Assembly: GCF_012933445.1 (NCBI RefSeq)
Contig: NZ_JABBNC010000003.1
Location: 310,001 to 374,000, forward strand
Source: Actinoplanes sp. TBRC 11911
GTDB lineage: Bacteria; Actinomycetota; Actinomycetes; Mycobacteriales; Micromonosporaceae
Direction: 5' to 3'
Length of the DNA stretch: 64,000 nt
The notes beneath the pieces are model-generated. The model was not told where the DNA came from. It did not search any database and worked only from the letters and a program-made list of their open reading frames with translations. Within the stretch, counting starts at the first letter, position 1. Every line of letters starts with the position of its first letter. A program made the translations under genes and the position numbers. Shown here one piece after another: positions 1-8,509 of this stretch.

Positions 1-418
1 GCGCGCCGACCATCGCTTCCCGGATGACCCGGGTGAAGGTGCCGGCGTCGGTGATCAGGTGGTCGGACGGGAAGCAGCCCATGATGGCGTCCGGATCGCG
101 TCGCGCGATCACCGCGGCGGCCAGCGCGATCGCCGCGCACGAATCCCGCGGTGACGGCTCGACCAGCACGTTCGCCTCGGGCACCGTGGTCAGCTGCCGG
201 GACACCGCGGCCGCGTGCGCCACGCCGGTCACCACGAAGATCCGTTCGGCCGCCGCGAGCGAGTCCAAGCGGTCCACCGTGGCCTGCAGCAGCGACGATT
301 CCGTGCCGGTCAGCGGGTGCAGGAATTTGGGGTGTCCGGCGCGGGACAGCGGCCACAGCCGGGTACCGGTGCCTCCGGCCAGCACGACGCCGTACAGGCC
401 CCCTGGTTGCTCGCTCAT
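1..418 (-). CDS. manC: mannose-1-phosphate guanylyltransferase, N-terminal part (runs off the window)
   Basis: The reverse strand reads an ATG at 418 followed by the nucleotidyltransferase signature VVLAGGTGTRLWPLSR at about residues 11-26 and then PKFLHPL, the layout of GDP-mannose pyrophosphorylases. Further in come EPSPRDSCAAIALAA and CFPSDHLI, the substrate-binding segments of the same family. The enzyme makes GDP-mannose from mannose-1-phosphate and GTP in the cytoplasm and so feeds mannosylation of glycans and lipids. Only the first 139 codons are in the window. It lies 19 bp downstream of a GT4 glycosyltransferase on the same strand, so the two are probably co-transcribed, which fits donor supply next to a sugar transferase. 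A related hexose-1-phosphate nucleotidyltransferase is possible, but the RLWPLSR motif favours mannose. Confidence 0.85.
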   Translation of the reverse strand, partial: MSEQPGGLYGVVLAGGTGTRLWPLSRAGHPKFLHPLTGTESSLLQATVDRLDSLAAAERIFVVTGVAHAAAVSRQLTTVPEANVLVEPSPRDSCAAIALAAAVIARRDPDAIMGCFPSDHLITDAGTFTRVIREAMVGA

Positions 419-437
419 GCGCACAGAGTGTAAACGG

Positions 438-1586
438 TCAAATTCCGGCGACCCGCTTCCACGTGGTGACGTGTACTTCCGCGCTGGACGCCCACTGGAA
501 CTCCTTCGCGCGCTCGAACCCCGCCTTGGCCAGGGTCAGCCTGCGTTGTTCGTCGTGCAGAAGATCGGCCAGGTCGGATGCGATCCGGTCCGGATCCTCC
601 GTCGTATAGGCGACAGCATCACCGCCGACCTCCGGCAGGGAGAGCCGCGGCGTGGTCAGCACCGGCGTCGCGCAGGCCATCGCCTCGAGGATCGGCAGAC
701 CGAAACCCTCACCGAACGACGGGTACGCCGCGACCAGCGCGCCGCCGAGGAAACCGGGCAGATCCGCGTACCGCAGATAGCCGGGGCGCAGCAGCCGCAG
801 GTGCGACGGCACCTCGGCCACCGCACGGTCGATCTCGTCGTCGTGGCCCTGACCGCCGGCCAGCACCAGGGCGGGCGGGTGCGGCCAGTCGGCGACCGCG
901 CGGGCCCAGCCACGGATCAGGTTGGGCACGTTCTTGCGCGGCTCCTTGGCGCCGAGGAACGCGACGTAGCCGGAGTCACCCAGGCCGAGACGGGCCCGGA
1001 CCCGAGCCTTCTCCTCGTCGGTCGGCGGGTGGAACGCCCCGTGGTCGACACCGTGATAGGCCACGTCGATGCGGGTCGGGTCGGCGTCGAGCAGGCGGAT
1101 CAGCTCGTCCCGGGTCGCCTTGCTCGGGACGATCACCCGTGCCGCCCGGCGCAGCGACGTCTTGATCGCGCTGCGGAAGAACGTGCGCTTGGTGTTGTCG
1201 TAGTGCTCCGGCTCGGTGAAGAACGTCGCGTCGTGCACGGTGACCGTCACCGGCGCTCCGGCGCGCAGCGGGCACGTGTAGAAGGGCGAGTGCAGCACCT
1301 CGGCGCCGACCTGCTGAGCGAGCAGGGGCAAGCCGGTCTGCTCCCAGGCGAGGCGGGCGGGCCGATGCGCGACCGCGGCCGGGCCGGCGATCACTTCGGC
1401 GTCGCCGAGCATGCGACTGTAACGCTCCGCATCCGAACGCTGCGCCACGACGGCGAGATCGACCCGGTCCGGGTCCATCCGCGCGAGGGCGCCGAGCAGT
1501 CCGTCGACGTATCTACCGACGCCTCCTCGATCTGCGGGAACGCTGGTGGCGTCGACGAGCACTCGTGGGGGGCGACCGGCGGTCAC
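438..1586 (-). CDS. GT4-family glycosyltransferase
   Basis: A 382-residue protein with the two-Rossmann GT-B layout. The N-terminal half opens VLVDATSVPADRGGVGRYV, with the glycine-rich acceptor loop, and contains TVTVHDATFF. The C-terminal half carries YVAFLGAKEPRKNV and the donor-site motif PSFGEGFGLPILEAMACATPV, with the E-x7-E arrangement of retaining GT4 enzymes. It probably transfers mannose or a related sugar from a nucleotide sugar, since manC follows directly. The start is taken as GTG at 1586 because family homology begins at RVLVDATSV; the reading frame stays open far upstream but that part has no family resemblance. The acceptor cannot be told from sequence. Confidence 0.85.
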   Translation of the reverse strand: MTAGRPPRVLVDATSVPADRGGVGRYVDGLLGALARMDPDRVDLAVVAQRSDAERYSRMLGDAEVIAGPAAVAHRPARLAWEQTGLPLLAQQVGAEVLHSPFYTCPLRAGAPVTVTVHDATFFTEPEHYDNTKRTFFRSAIKTSLRRAARVIVPSKATRDELIRLLDADPTRIDVAYHGVDHGAFHPPTDEEKARVRARLGLGDSGYVAFLGAKEPRKNVPNLIRGWARAVADWPHPPALVLAGGQGHDDEIDRAVAEVPSHLRLLRPGYLRYADLPGFLGGALVAAYPSFGEGFGLPILEAMACATPVLTTPRLSLPEVGGDAVAYTTEDPDRIASDLADLLHDEQRRLTLAKAGFERAKEFQWASSAEVHVTTWKRVAGI

Positions 1587-1779
1587 GAGGCAACTCCCAA
1601 AAAGGTTGTAATTCTGACCACTGGCTAGCCTACGCCCGCAATGCATCGCGGACGCGACGGCGACACTGCCTTGTCCCAAGCGTTTCCCGGAACTCATCGG
1701 ACGTTCAGGGACAATTACCCAGAGTAACGCCCCATCGGTCGCCGTAAACCGGACCAACGGCCGCACTATCGTGGGCCCA

Positions 1780-2499
1780 ATGGACCAGACGATCCCGCAG
1801 ACTTTCGCCTCCGCGGTCCGGCGGGACCCGGCGACACCCCTTCTGACCTGGTACGACGATGAGTCCGGTGATCGCACCGAATTGTCCGGCGCGACGCTGG
1901 ACAACTGGGTCTCGAAGACGGCCAACATGTTGATCGACGGATCCGGCCTAGGCCACGGCGACACCGCGGCCGTCCTGATGCCGCCGCACTGGCAGACCGC
2001 GGCGATCGTGCTGGCCGCGTCGTCGGCCGGCCTCGCGGTCGCGCTGGGCGGCGATCCGAGCCCCGCCGATGTGCTGTTCACCAGCGCCGACGCGGATACG
2101 ACCGGCTGGGTCGCGCCGGATCGGTACGTCACCGGCCTGCTCCCGCTCGCGATGCCGCTGCGCGAGGTGCCGGCCGGATCTGTCGACTATGTGACAGAGG
2201 TACGAAACTTTGGCGACTATTTCGGCGGGCAGCCGGTGTCGCAGGACGATCTCGCGCTGGCCGCCCCGGTCGCGCTGAGCCACCTCGCGGTGCTCCGGAA
2301 CGCTACCGAGCGGGCCGCCGAGCTGGGCTTGACCTCCGGCGACCGGGTGCTGATCGACGCCGGCGCTTATCCGGACGTGGCCGACTGGTTGTTCGCGCCG
2401 CTGGTGGCGGGCGCGTCGATCGTGCTGTGCGCCAACCTGATCCCGGCGAAGGTGGAGAGCCGCGCCGAGTCCGAGAAGGTGACGGTCACGCTCGTTTAG
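1780..2499 (+). CDS. TIGR03089 family protein
   Basis: A 239-residue protein that resembles the N-terminal part of acyl-CoA synthetases (LTWYDDESGDRTELSGATLDN, then a Rossmann-like half) but ends before the AMP-binding catalytic core, so it cannot be a complete ligase. This is the pattern of the actinobacterial TIGR03089 family, whose function is unknown. An ATG at 1780 is chosen because homology starts at MDQTIPQTFASAV; a GTG three codons upstream is an alternative. It is divergent from the GT4 gene, with about 190 bp between them that may hold both promoters. It ends just inside a 15-bp tandem repeat. Confidence 0.8.
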   Translation: MDQTIPQTFASAVRRDPATPLLTWYDDESGDRTELSGATLDNWVSKTANMLIDGSGLGHGDTAAVLMPPHWQTAAIVLAASSAGLAVALGGDPSPADVLFTSADADTTGWVAPDRYVTGLLPLAMPLREVPAGSVDYVTEVRNFGDYFGGQPVSQDDLALAAPVALSHLAVLRNATERAAELGLTSGDRVLIDAGAYPDVADWLFAPLVAGASIVLCANLIPAKVESRAESEKVTVTLV

Positions 2500-2603
2500 T
2501 GAGCGCCGCGGCTCTGGTGGGCGCCGCTCTCGTGGGCGCCGCTCTCGTGTGCGCGGCTCTCGTGTGCGCGGCTCTCCTGCACGCCGTTCTAGTGGGCGCC
2601 GCG
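2497..2603. repeat. 15-bp tandem repeat (about 6-7 copies)
   Basis: Successive 15-mers of the type ctcgtgggcgccgct run from 2514 to 2603 in strict 15-bp register. A degenerate unit precedes them, and copies vary at a few positions (gtgtgcgcg, ctgcacgcc). The array fills the space between two convergent genes and covers both the stop of the TIGR03089 gene and the last five codons and stop of the acetoacetate-CoA ligase. It translates as A-L-V-G-A repeats, but there is no sign of a real gene. Confidence 0.9.
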
Positions 2604-4526
2604 CTGACGGGCCAACTCCTCGAACGCAACTAGCGACTCCGGATTCGCCAGAGCGCCTTTCGCGGCGGCGGCCTCCACGGGCGTACCGGTCAGAATGCGT
2701 TTGACCGGCACTTCCAGCTTTTTCGCCGAGAGCGTGCGGGGCACCGCGCGCACCTGGTAGATCGAGTCGGGCACGTGCCGCGGAGAGAGCGCGGCACGCA
2801 GCTCTGCGTTGATCCGCTTGCGCAGCGTGTCGTCCAGCTCGACACCCTCGGTGAGCACGACGAAGAGCAGCAACTCACCGTTGGGGTTGTCGTCCTCCTC
2901 CAGGTGCACGACCACCGAGTCGGCGATCTCCGGCATGCCCTCGACGACGGAGTAGAACTCGGCCGTGCCCAGCCGCACGCCGCCGCGGTTGAGGGTCGCG
3001 TCGGACCGTCCGGTGATCACGCAGGAGCCGTCCGCGCCCACGGTGATCCAGTCGCCGTGCCGCCAGACCCCCGGGAAGATCTCGAAGTACGCCTCCCGGT
3101 AGCGCCCGCCGTCCGGATCGTTCCAGAATCCGACCGGCATGCTCGGCATCGGCGCCGTGATCACGAGTTCGCCCAGCGCACCGACGACCGGCCGGCCCGC
3201 CGGGTCGTACGCCTCGACGCGCGCACCCAGGCAGCGGCAGGCGATCTGGCCGGCGCGCACCGGATGCAGCGGGCTGCCGCCGACGAAGCCGGTGCACACG
3301 TCGGTGCCGCCGGACAGCGACTGCACCTGCGGCCGGGTGCCGACCGCCTGATAGACCCACTCGAAGCCCTCGGGCGGCAGCGGCGCGCCGGTCGAACCGA
3401 TGGCCTTGAGCTGCCCCTTCGCCGGAGTGATCCCGGCCTTGCGGCACGCCATCAGGAACGGGGCAGAGGTGCCGAAATAGGTGATTCCGGCTTCGTCCAC
3501 CAGATTCCACAAGGTGGATAAATCGGGATATCCCGGGTTGCCGTCGAAGAGCACGATCGACGCGCCCACGGCCGGCGCGCTGACCAGGAAGTTCCACATC
3601 ATCCAGCCGGTCGTGGTGAACCAGAAGAAGCGGTCGCCCGGCCCCAGATCGTGATGCAGCGCCAGGATCTTCAGGTGTTCCAGCAGGATGCCGCCGTGCC
3701 CGTGCACGATCGGCTTCGGCAGCCCGGTGGTGCCCGAGCTGTACAGCACGTAGAGCGGGTGGTCGAACGGAACGGCCGCGAACTCCATCGGGTCATCACC
3801 GTCGAGCTCGCCGAAGGTGTCGCGTGACGCATCGAGATAACCGATGGTGACGACCGACTCGATCGACGGGATCGAGGTGGTGATCGACTCGACCTCCGCG
3901 CGACGGTCCACCGGCTTGTCCCCGTACCGGTATCCGTCGACCGCTACCAGCAGCTTCGGCTCGATCTGCCGCCACCGGTCGATGACGCTGCGGGCACCGA
4001 ACTCGGGCGCGCACGAGGAGAAGACCGCACCGAGACTGACCGTGGCGAGCATGAGCACGTACGTCTCGGGGATGTTCGGAGCGTAGGCGGCGACGCGGTC
4101 ACCCGAGCCGATTCCCCGGGCCTTCAGCCCGGCACGCACCCGTCGCACCCGCTCGCGCAGATCACTCGCGGTGAGCGTTTGGGCATCACGCGTTTGCGAG
4201 TACGCCTCGACGACCACCGCACCGTCCGCAATGCCCGGCATCCGCAGGACGTGCTCGGCGTAGTTCAGCGTGGCGCCCGGAAACCATGTCGCCCCGGGCA
4301 TGGCGCGATCCGCGAGCACGGCGGTCGGCGAATCGTGGGAGATCACCTCGAAGTAGTCCCAGATCGACTGCCAGAACCCGTCGAGTTCGGTGACGGACCA
4401 CTCCCAGAGGGCGGCGTAGTCGGCGAAGACGAGCCCGCGCTCACGCTCCAGCCAGGACATGTACTGCCCGATGCGGGACGTCTCGCGCACATCGGCCGGC
4501 GGTTCCCACAACACAGTGCCCGTCAT
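2589..4526 (-). CDS. aacS: acetoacetate--CoA ligase
   Basis: A 645-residue ANL-superfamily ligase of the usual length for acetoacetyl-CoA synthetase (about 650). The N-terminus has the family-specific TSRIGQYMSWLERERGL and FWQSIWDYFEV segments. The P-loop-like motif LYSSGTTGLPKPIVHGHGG lies in the middle, followed by FFWFTTTGWMMWNFLVS, and the hinge region reads HGDWITVGADGSCVITGRSD. The C-terminal catalytic lysine region is RTLSAKKLEVPVKRIL. It activates acetoacetate to acetoacetyl-CoA with ATP, linking ketone-body or PHB-type carbon to central metabolism. ATG 4526 is preferred over the GTG two codons upstream. Its last codons lie within the 15-bp tandem repeat. Confidence 0.92.
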   Translation of the reverse strand: MTGTVLWEPPADVRETSRIGQYMSWLERERGLVFADYAALWEWSVTELDGFWQSIWDYFEVISHDSPTAVLADRAMPGATWFPGATLNYAEHVLRMPGIADGAVVVEAYSQTRDAQTLTASDLRERVRRVRAGLKARGIGSGDRVAAYAPNIPETYVLMLATVSLGAVFSSCAPEFGARSVIDRWRQIEPKLLVAVDGYRYGDKPVDRRAEVESITTSIPSIESVVTIGYLDASRDTFGELDGDDPMEFAAVPFDHPLYVLYSSGTTGLPKPIVHGHGGILLEHLKILALHHDLGPGDRFFWFTTTGWMMWNFLVSAPAVGASIVLFDGNPGYPDLSTLWNLVDEAGITYFGTSAPFLMACRKAGITPAKGQLKAIGSTGAPLPPEGFEWVYQAVGTRPQVQSLSGGTDVCTGFVGGSPLHPVRAGQIACRCLGARVEAYDPAGRPVVGALGELVITAPMPSMPVGFWNDPDGGRYREAYFEIFPGVWRHGDWITVGADGSCVITGRSDATLNRGGVRLGTAEFYSVVEGMPEIADSVVVHLEEDDNPNGELLLFVVLTEGVELDDTLRKRINAELRAALSPRHVPDSIYQVRAVPRTLSAKKLEVPVKRILTGTPVEAAAAKGALANPESLVAFEELARQRGAH

Positions 4527-4647
4527 GACCACACCTTAACGCCCATTCAGCAGCCGTTCGCGCCGCGCGGGGGCGAGGCTGGCCGCCGTCGCCGCGGGGG
4601 TTGCGGCTGCGAGCGTTTTGGCCGTGCGTGTTGTGGCCGCGCGCGTT

Positions 4648-5172
4648 CTAGCCCTGGTTGTCGCCTCGGGCGTGGTCCGCGCGTGCCTGCTGGATCGCCG
4701 CGCGCCGATCCAGCCGATGCTGCCGCCTGATCAAAGCCTCGCGGAACCGCCGCTCGTCGTCCACCTCGCCGGGGATCACCGGCGGGACCGGACGCGGTTT
4801 GCCATCCACATCGATCGCCACGAACACCAGGTACGCGGTGGCCACGGTGACCGGCTCGGACTCGGCGGAATCCCAGCGCTCGGCCACCAGTTTCACCCCG
4901 ACCTCCATCGAGCTGCTGCCGGTCCAATTCACTTGCGCGTACGCGTGCACGAGATCACCGACACGCACCGGCTCCAGGAAGACGATCTCGTCGATCGCGG
5001 CCGTGACCGCGGGTCCGCCACTGTGCCTGGCCGCAGCGGCTCCCGCGACGTCGTCGACGAACAACATCAGCACCCCGCCGTGCACCGTCCCGTACAGGTT
5101 GACGTCCACCGCGGTCATGATCTTGCTCAAGGTCACCCGCGAGTACGCGGTCGGCCGGCCGTTCAGGTTCAT
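4648..5172 (-). CDS. acyl-CoA thioesterase, hotdog fold
   Basis: A 174-residue single hotdog domain with VNLYGTVHGGVLMLFVDDVAG (helix with the catalytic Asp region), then the strand pattern DEIVFLEPVRVGDLVHAYAQV and STAYLVFVAIDVDGKPRPVP, typical of the YciA/BFIT-like acyl-CoA thioesterases. It hydrolyses acyl-CoA to free acid and CoA in the cytoplasm; chain-length preference cannot be read. The tail after about residue 145 (ERRFREALIRRQHRLDRR) is basic and probably helical. ATG 5172 fits the family start (MNLNGRPTAYSRVTLSKIM). It is divergent from the membrane protein gene, 123 bp apart, and lies in the same direction as aacS. Confidence 0.85.
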   Translation of the reverse strand: MNLNGRPTAYSRVTLSKIMTAVDVNLYGTVHGGVLMLFVDDVAGAAAARHSGGPAVTAAIDEIVFLEPVRVGDLVHAYAQVNWTGSSSMEVGVKLVAERWDSAESEPVTVATAYLVFVAIDVDGKPRPVPPVIPGEVDDERRFREALIRRQHRLDRRAAIQQARADHARGDNQG

Positions 5173-5295
5173 GCGCGGAAGGCTACGGCGTTCTTCCGAA
5201 AGCTTGCCGGACCCCGGTACCGTCGAGCAGCCATCCAACCGTCCCGCTATCCCCCGAACCGGACCGTGCAGCACCTCAGGCTGGGAGAAGGAACG

Positions 5296-7518
5296 TTGCG
5301 GCACTTCAGGTCGATCTTGTATGCGCTGGTGCTGGCGCCCGCCGTGTGGGTCCTGGCCGGCGTCGGCCTGACCCGCGATCTGAGTACGCGCGGGCGGGAC
5401 GAGTTCGCGGTGGAGTCGATCACCGGGCTGGCGCTGCTGGTGCTGGCCGGCGCGGCGTACGCGATCCTGGTCTTCGCCCCGATCTCCCCGGCCGGGCCGA
5501 CGCTCGCCGGTCTCGCCTACCTGGGCGTGGCGATCTGGACGCTGCAGGCGCCGACGGCCTACGCCGACGTCTGGCCGGCCGGCGTGGCCAAGGAGGGCTT
5601 CGACCTCAGCAGACCCGGGTACGGCTTGGCGGCGCTGCTGGCCGTCCCCTTGATCGCGACGACGTTGAGCGCCCGCCGCTGGAAACGGTACGAGCCGCCG
5701 GTGCTCCCGCTCGTCGGCCAGATCGGGCGCGCCCGCGTGGCGGCAGCCCCGGTCGCGGTGCCGATCGAGGCCGCCCGGACGACACTGCTGCCGGGCCGCC
5801 GCACCGACCCCGACCCGACGACGGTCCTACGCCTCCCGCCGCCGGACGACACCCCCACCGTGGTGACCTCCTCCGCCGACGACACCACCGTGTTCCGCAC
5901 GACGGACGACACGGTGGCCTTCACCAACGACGACACCATCGCAGTCGACAGCAACGAAACAGCAGAGGTCACCACCACAGCCCCGCCGCCGCCGAACGAC
6001 GACCCGACGCTGGCTTCCGCTCCGGAGGCCGACGACCCAACCGTCCCCACGCTGCCATCGGCTTCCACCCCACCATCCGACGACCCAACCGTGTCGACGA
6101 CGTCTCACGCACTGCCGCCAGCAGCTTCCACCCCAGCGTCGGACCCAACCGCCTCGGCGGGGTCTGACGCGCTGCCGTCCACAGCTTCGACGGCAGCGTC
6201 CGACGCCCCAACCGCGACCTCTGCGTCTAGCGCGGTGCCGGCAGCGGCTTCCTCCCCCTCTTCCACGCCGTCACCGGACTCGCCGACAGCGCCGCCGGAC
6301 GCTTCGGGTGAGGAGCCGACCGTGGTGGTCGCGGACAGCGCCGAAACGGCAGTGATCGGGGACTTGGGTGTCGGATCGGCTGCTGAAGACGCCGATCTCA
6401 GCGATGCCGCGGCCAGCCCTGCCGATGGGTCGTCCAAGGATGGTGCCACGCGCTCGGACGACGAACCGACTGAGCCCGTGGTCGCGTCGCAGACGGCGCT
6501 GGTCGACGACGACACGACCGGCGGGTTGGACGGGCCTGGCCCCAGCACGGTTCGGGCCGTTCCGCTCCCCCGGGCCGTCCCTGCGCTGGAGCGGCTGGAT
6601 GACCACGAAGAGCCGACTCAGACCGGTGACGACGAGGAGCCGACACGGACGCTTTCGGTGGTGCGGCAGGCCAACGATGAGGAGGCGACGCGCACACTGG
6701 ATGTGGCGCAGCAGGCCAACGGTGAGGAGCCGGTGCGCACTCTGCAGGTGGCGCAGCAGCCCGACGACGCCGAGGCGACGCGCACTCTCCGAGCGGCCCA
6801 ACAGCCCGACAGCGACGACGAACCGACGCGCACCCTCCGAGCGGCCCAACAGCCCGACAGCGACGACGAACCGACGCGCACTCTACGGGCGGCGCACCAG
6901 CCCGACAGCGACGACGAACCGACGCGGACCCTCTGGGCGGTGGACACCGACCCGACCAGCGACCTTGGTGGGGACCCCGACGACGGGGAGCGGACGCGCG
7001 TGATTCGGCTGCCGGTGGGTGATCAGGCCGAGGGGACGCAGGTGGTACGGACGCCGCGCGCGACCGGGCCGGCCGTCTACCGGACTGGTGAGCAGACTCG
7101 GGTCATCCCGTTCCCGGGCACCGGTGATGTCGGCGGGGACGAGACGCAGGTCATCCGGTTGCCGGTGCGGTCCGACGACGGCGAGAGCACGCAGGTCATC
7201 CGGACCGACCTGGTGGAGCCGCCGCCCGAGCGCACCGAAGTCATCCGGCTGCCGGTTCGCACCGCCGAGAACCCGCGCGGACGGGGGAATGGCGAGGTGG
7301 GGGCGGAGTCCGGGCGTACCGGGAAGGACGCCGGAGGCGCGCCGCAAGCCGGCGCCGAACCGGACGCCGCGACCAGGCAGCCGTCGATCGTCGAGGCCGA
7401 GGCGCCGGACATCGCGGACGACCCGACCAGCCGGCTCGAGCCCTCTCCACCGAGGACCGACGACGACGCCACGCGGCCCATGACCGTGATGAAAATGGAA
7501 CGACCGCCGGAAGACTAG
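5296..7518 (+). CDS. membrane protein with long acidic Thr-rich repeat tail
   Basis: A 740-residue protein not matched to a named family. Residues 1 to about 125 hold four hydrophobic segments (near 7-25, 40-60, 68-85 and 112-128). The rest is a predicted disordered, cytosol-like tail rich in D, E, T, P and A. The tail has three repeat classes: DDTxVF/VTT-type units early; EPTRTLRAAQQPDSDD units (16 residues) around residues 496-545; and T-R/Q/E-V-I-R-L-P-V units towards the end. Threonines preceded by acidic residues and followed by a hydrophobic residue resemble Ser/Thr-kinase and FHA-domain target sites; that is inference. The TTG start at 5296 is set by a strong upstream GGAGAAGGA (5284-5292), and the first membrane segment begins just after it. 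Confidence 0.7.
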   Translation: MRHFRSILYALVLAPAVWVLAGVGLTRDLSTRGRDEFAVESITGLALLVLAGAAYAILVFAPISPAGPTLAGLAYLGVAIWTLQAPTAYADVWPAGVAKEGFDLSRPGYGLAALLAVPLIATTLSARRWKRYEPPVLPLVGQIGRARVAAAPVAVPIEAARTTLLPGRRTDPDPTTVLRLPPPDDTPTVVTSSADDTTVFRTTDDTVAFTNDDTIAVDSNETAEVTTTAPPPPNDDPTLASAPEADDPTVPTLPSASTPPSDDPTVSTTSHALPPAASTPASDPTASAGSDALPSTASTAASDAPTATSASSAVPAAASSPSSTPSPDSPTAPPDASGEEPTVVVADSAETAVIGDLGVGSAAEDADLSDAAASPADGSSKDGATRSDDEPTEPVVASQTALVDDDTTGGLDGPGPSTVRAVPLPRAVPALERLDDHEEPTQTGDDEEPTRTLSVVRQANDEEATRTLDVAQQANGEEPVRTLQVAQQPDDAEATRTLRAAQQPDSDDEPTRTLRAAQQPDSDDEPTRTLRAAHQPDSDDEPTRTLWAVDTDPTSDLGGDPDDGERTRVIRLPVGDQAEGTQVVRTPRATGPAVYRTGEQTRVIPFPGTGDVGGDETQVIRLPVRSDDGESTQVIRTDLVEPPPERTEVIRLPVRTAENPRGRGNGEVGAESGRTGKDAGGAPQAGAEPDAATRQPSIVEAEAPDIADDPTSRLEPSPPRTDDDATRPMTVMKMERPPED
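6781..6924 (+). repeat. three 48-bp tandem repeats inside the membrane-protein gene
   Basis: Units 6781-6828, 6829-6876 and 6877-6924 are nearly identical over 48 bp. They encode RTLRAAQQPDSDDEPT-type 16-residue repeats. More diverged units of the same kind occur upstream from about 6640. The near identity at DNA level indicates recent slippage or unequal exchange. Confidence 0.9.
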
Positions 7519-7542
7519 TCGCGCGACATCGCCCGTTCGATA

Positions 7543-7558
7543 TCGTACAAATGATCGA
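7543..7558. promoter_or_regulatory. SOS box (LexA operator) of lexA
   Basis: The 16-mer tcgtacaaatgatcga matches the actinobacterial SOS box TCGAAC-N4-GTTCGA with one mismatch in each half. It lies 21 bp before the lexA start, the expected place for autorepression. Confidence 0.75.
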
Positions 7559-7579
7559 GAAATGTAGTATCGTCACCGC

Positions 7580-8212
7580 ATGGCATCCCCGGATGACGTA
7601 CGGCTGACAGCCCGCCAGCAGCAGATCATGACGATGATCCGTGACTGGGTCGACCGGCACGGGTATCCCCCTACGATGCGGGAGATCGGCGCCGCGGTCG
7701 GCCTGGCCTCACCCTCGTCGGTCGCGCACCAGCTGAAGTCGCTGGAAGAGCTCGGTCTGATCCGTCGCAACGCGCGCGGCTCCCGGGCTGTCGACATTAG
7801 AGCCACCCCCGTCGCCGCCCTCCCGAACACGAGAGATGCCGACGTACGCGTTCCGCTGGTCGGCGCCATCGCCGCGGGCGCCCCGATCCTGGCCGACGAG
7901 CAGATCGAGGACGAGCTGACGCTGCCCGAGAGCCTGGTGGGCCACGGTCGCCTGTTCGCGCTGCGGGTCAAGGGCGACTCGATGATCGAGGCCGCCATCT
8001 GCGACGGCGACCTGGTGGTGGTCCGCGAGCAGCAGGTGGCCGAGAACGGCGAGATCGTGGCCGCGATGATTGACGGCGAGGCCACCGTGAAGACGTTCCG
8101 GCGGGCCGGCCAGAACGTCGAGCTGGTCCCGCAGAACGCGGCATACGACGTGATCCCCGGCAACACCGCGGTGATCCTGGGAAAGGTCGTCTCGGTCCTC
8201 CGCCGCGTCTGA
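7580..8212 (+). CDS. lexA: LexA repressor / autoprotease
   Basis: A 210-residue protein. It has an N-terminal winged helix ([48 protein letters not shown]; about residues 9-65) and a C-terminal S24 peptidase domain. The self-cleavage bond is Ala99-Gly100 (VGAIAAGAP), the nucleophile is Ser134 (VKGDSMIEA) and the general base is Lys171 (EATVKTFRR). It represses DNA-damage genes and is cleaved when RecA binds single-stranded DNA. The SOS box just upstream shows autoregulation. Start ATG 7580 gives the normal family N-terminus. Confidence 0.97.
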   Translation: MASPDDVRLTARQQQIMTMIRDWVDRHGYPPTMREIGAAVGLASPSSVAHQLKSLEELGLIRRNARGSRAVDIRATPVAALPNTRDADVRVPLVGAIAAGAPILADEQIEDELTLPESLVGHGRLFALRVKGDSMIEAAICDGDLVVVREQQVAENGEIVAAMIDGEATVKTFRRAGQNVELVPQNAAYDVIPGNTAVILGKVVSVLRRV

Positions 8213-8226
8213 CCGGGTGCTCGCCG

Positions 8227-8257
8227 GCACTGACCGCGACGGTCGCGTCGGGAGTGC
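8227..8257 (+). terminator. possible terminator hairpin after lexA
   Basis: GCACT at 8227-8231 pairs with AGTGC at 8253-8257 and encloses a second stem, ACCGCGA/TCGCGT. It lies 15 bp after the lexA stop. There is no T-tract, so this is tentative. Confidence 0.35.
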
Positions 8258-8454
8258 GGAGCGCGCGGATCGACCGCCGCCGCGAAACGGCAACGGCGGA
8301 AAGCGCAACGCCGCGACCGCATCGCACCGCGAGCGCCCCCATTCACCCGCGTCGGAGGGTAGCGGTGGGCGCACCCATTGGTGACATCGGTTATAGACGG
8401 TTGCCATCGGCTCCCCGGTTGCTACTCTGAGGCCAGTGTCGCAATCGCGGCATT

Positions 8455-8500
8455 CCGGACGAGGGCGTGTCGTACCCGGCCTGCAAAGACGACCGTGCGT
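8455..8500 (+). promoter_or_regulatory. guanidine-III riboswitch (ykkC-III class)
   Basis: The RNA reads CCGGACGAGG, then a stem strand gcgtgtcgt, then ACCCGG, then a purine-rich CTGCAAAG, then ACGACCGTGC. This is the arrangement I recall for the guanidine-III aptamer of Thermobifida fusca (CCGGACGAGG ... UACCCGG ... ACAAGAC). CCGG at 8455-8458 can form the pseudoknot with CCGG at 8476-8479. The strand gcgtgtcgt pairs with acgaccgtgc with one bulge and wobble pairs. The 3' strand ends next to GTGAGG, the ribosome-binding site of the following guanidinium-exporter gene. Control is therefore likely at translation initiation, with guanidine freeing the site. Confidence 0.85.
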
Positions 8501-8509
8501 GAGGTTGTC

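Noticed and set aside
2427-2633. Short frame with A-L-V-G-A repeats
   Set aside because: It is the translation of the 15-bp tandem repeat and overlaps the ends of two real genes.
4550-4680. Possible repeat of gtggccgcgcgcgtt-like units between aacS and the thioesterase gene
   Set aside because: Only two or three poor copies without a fixed period; better explained by GC-rich sequence.
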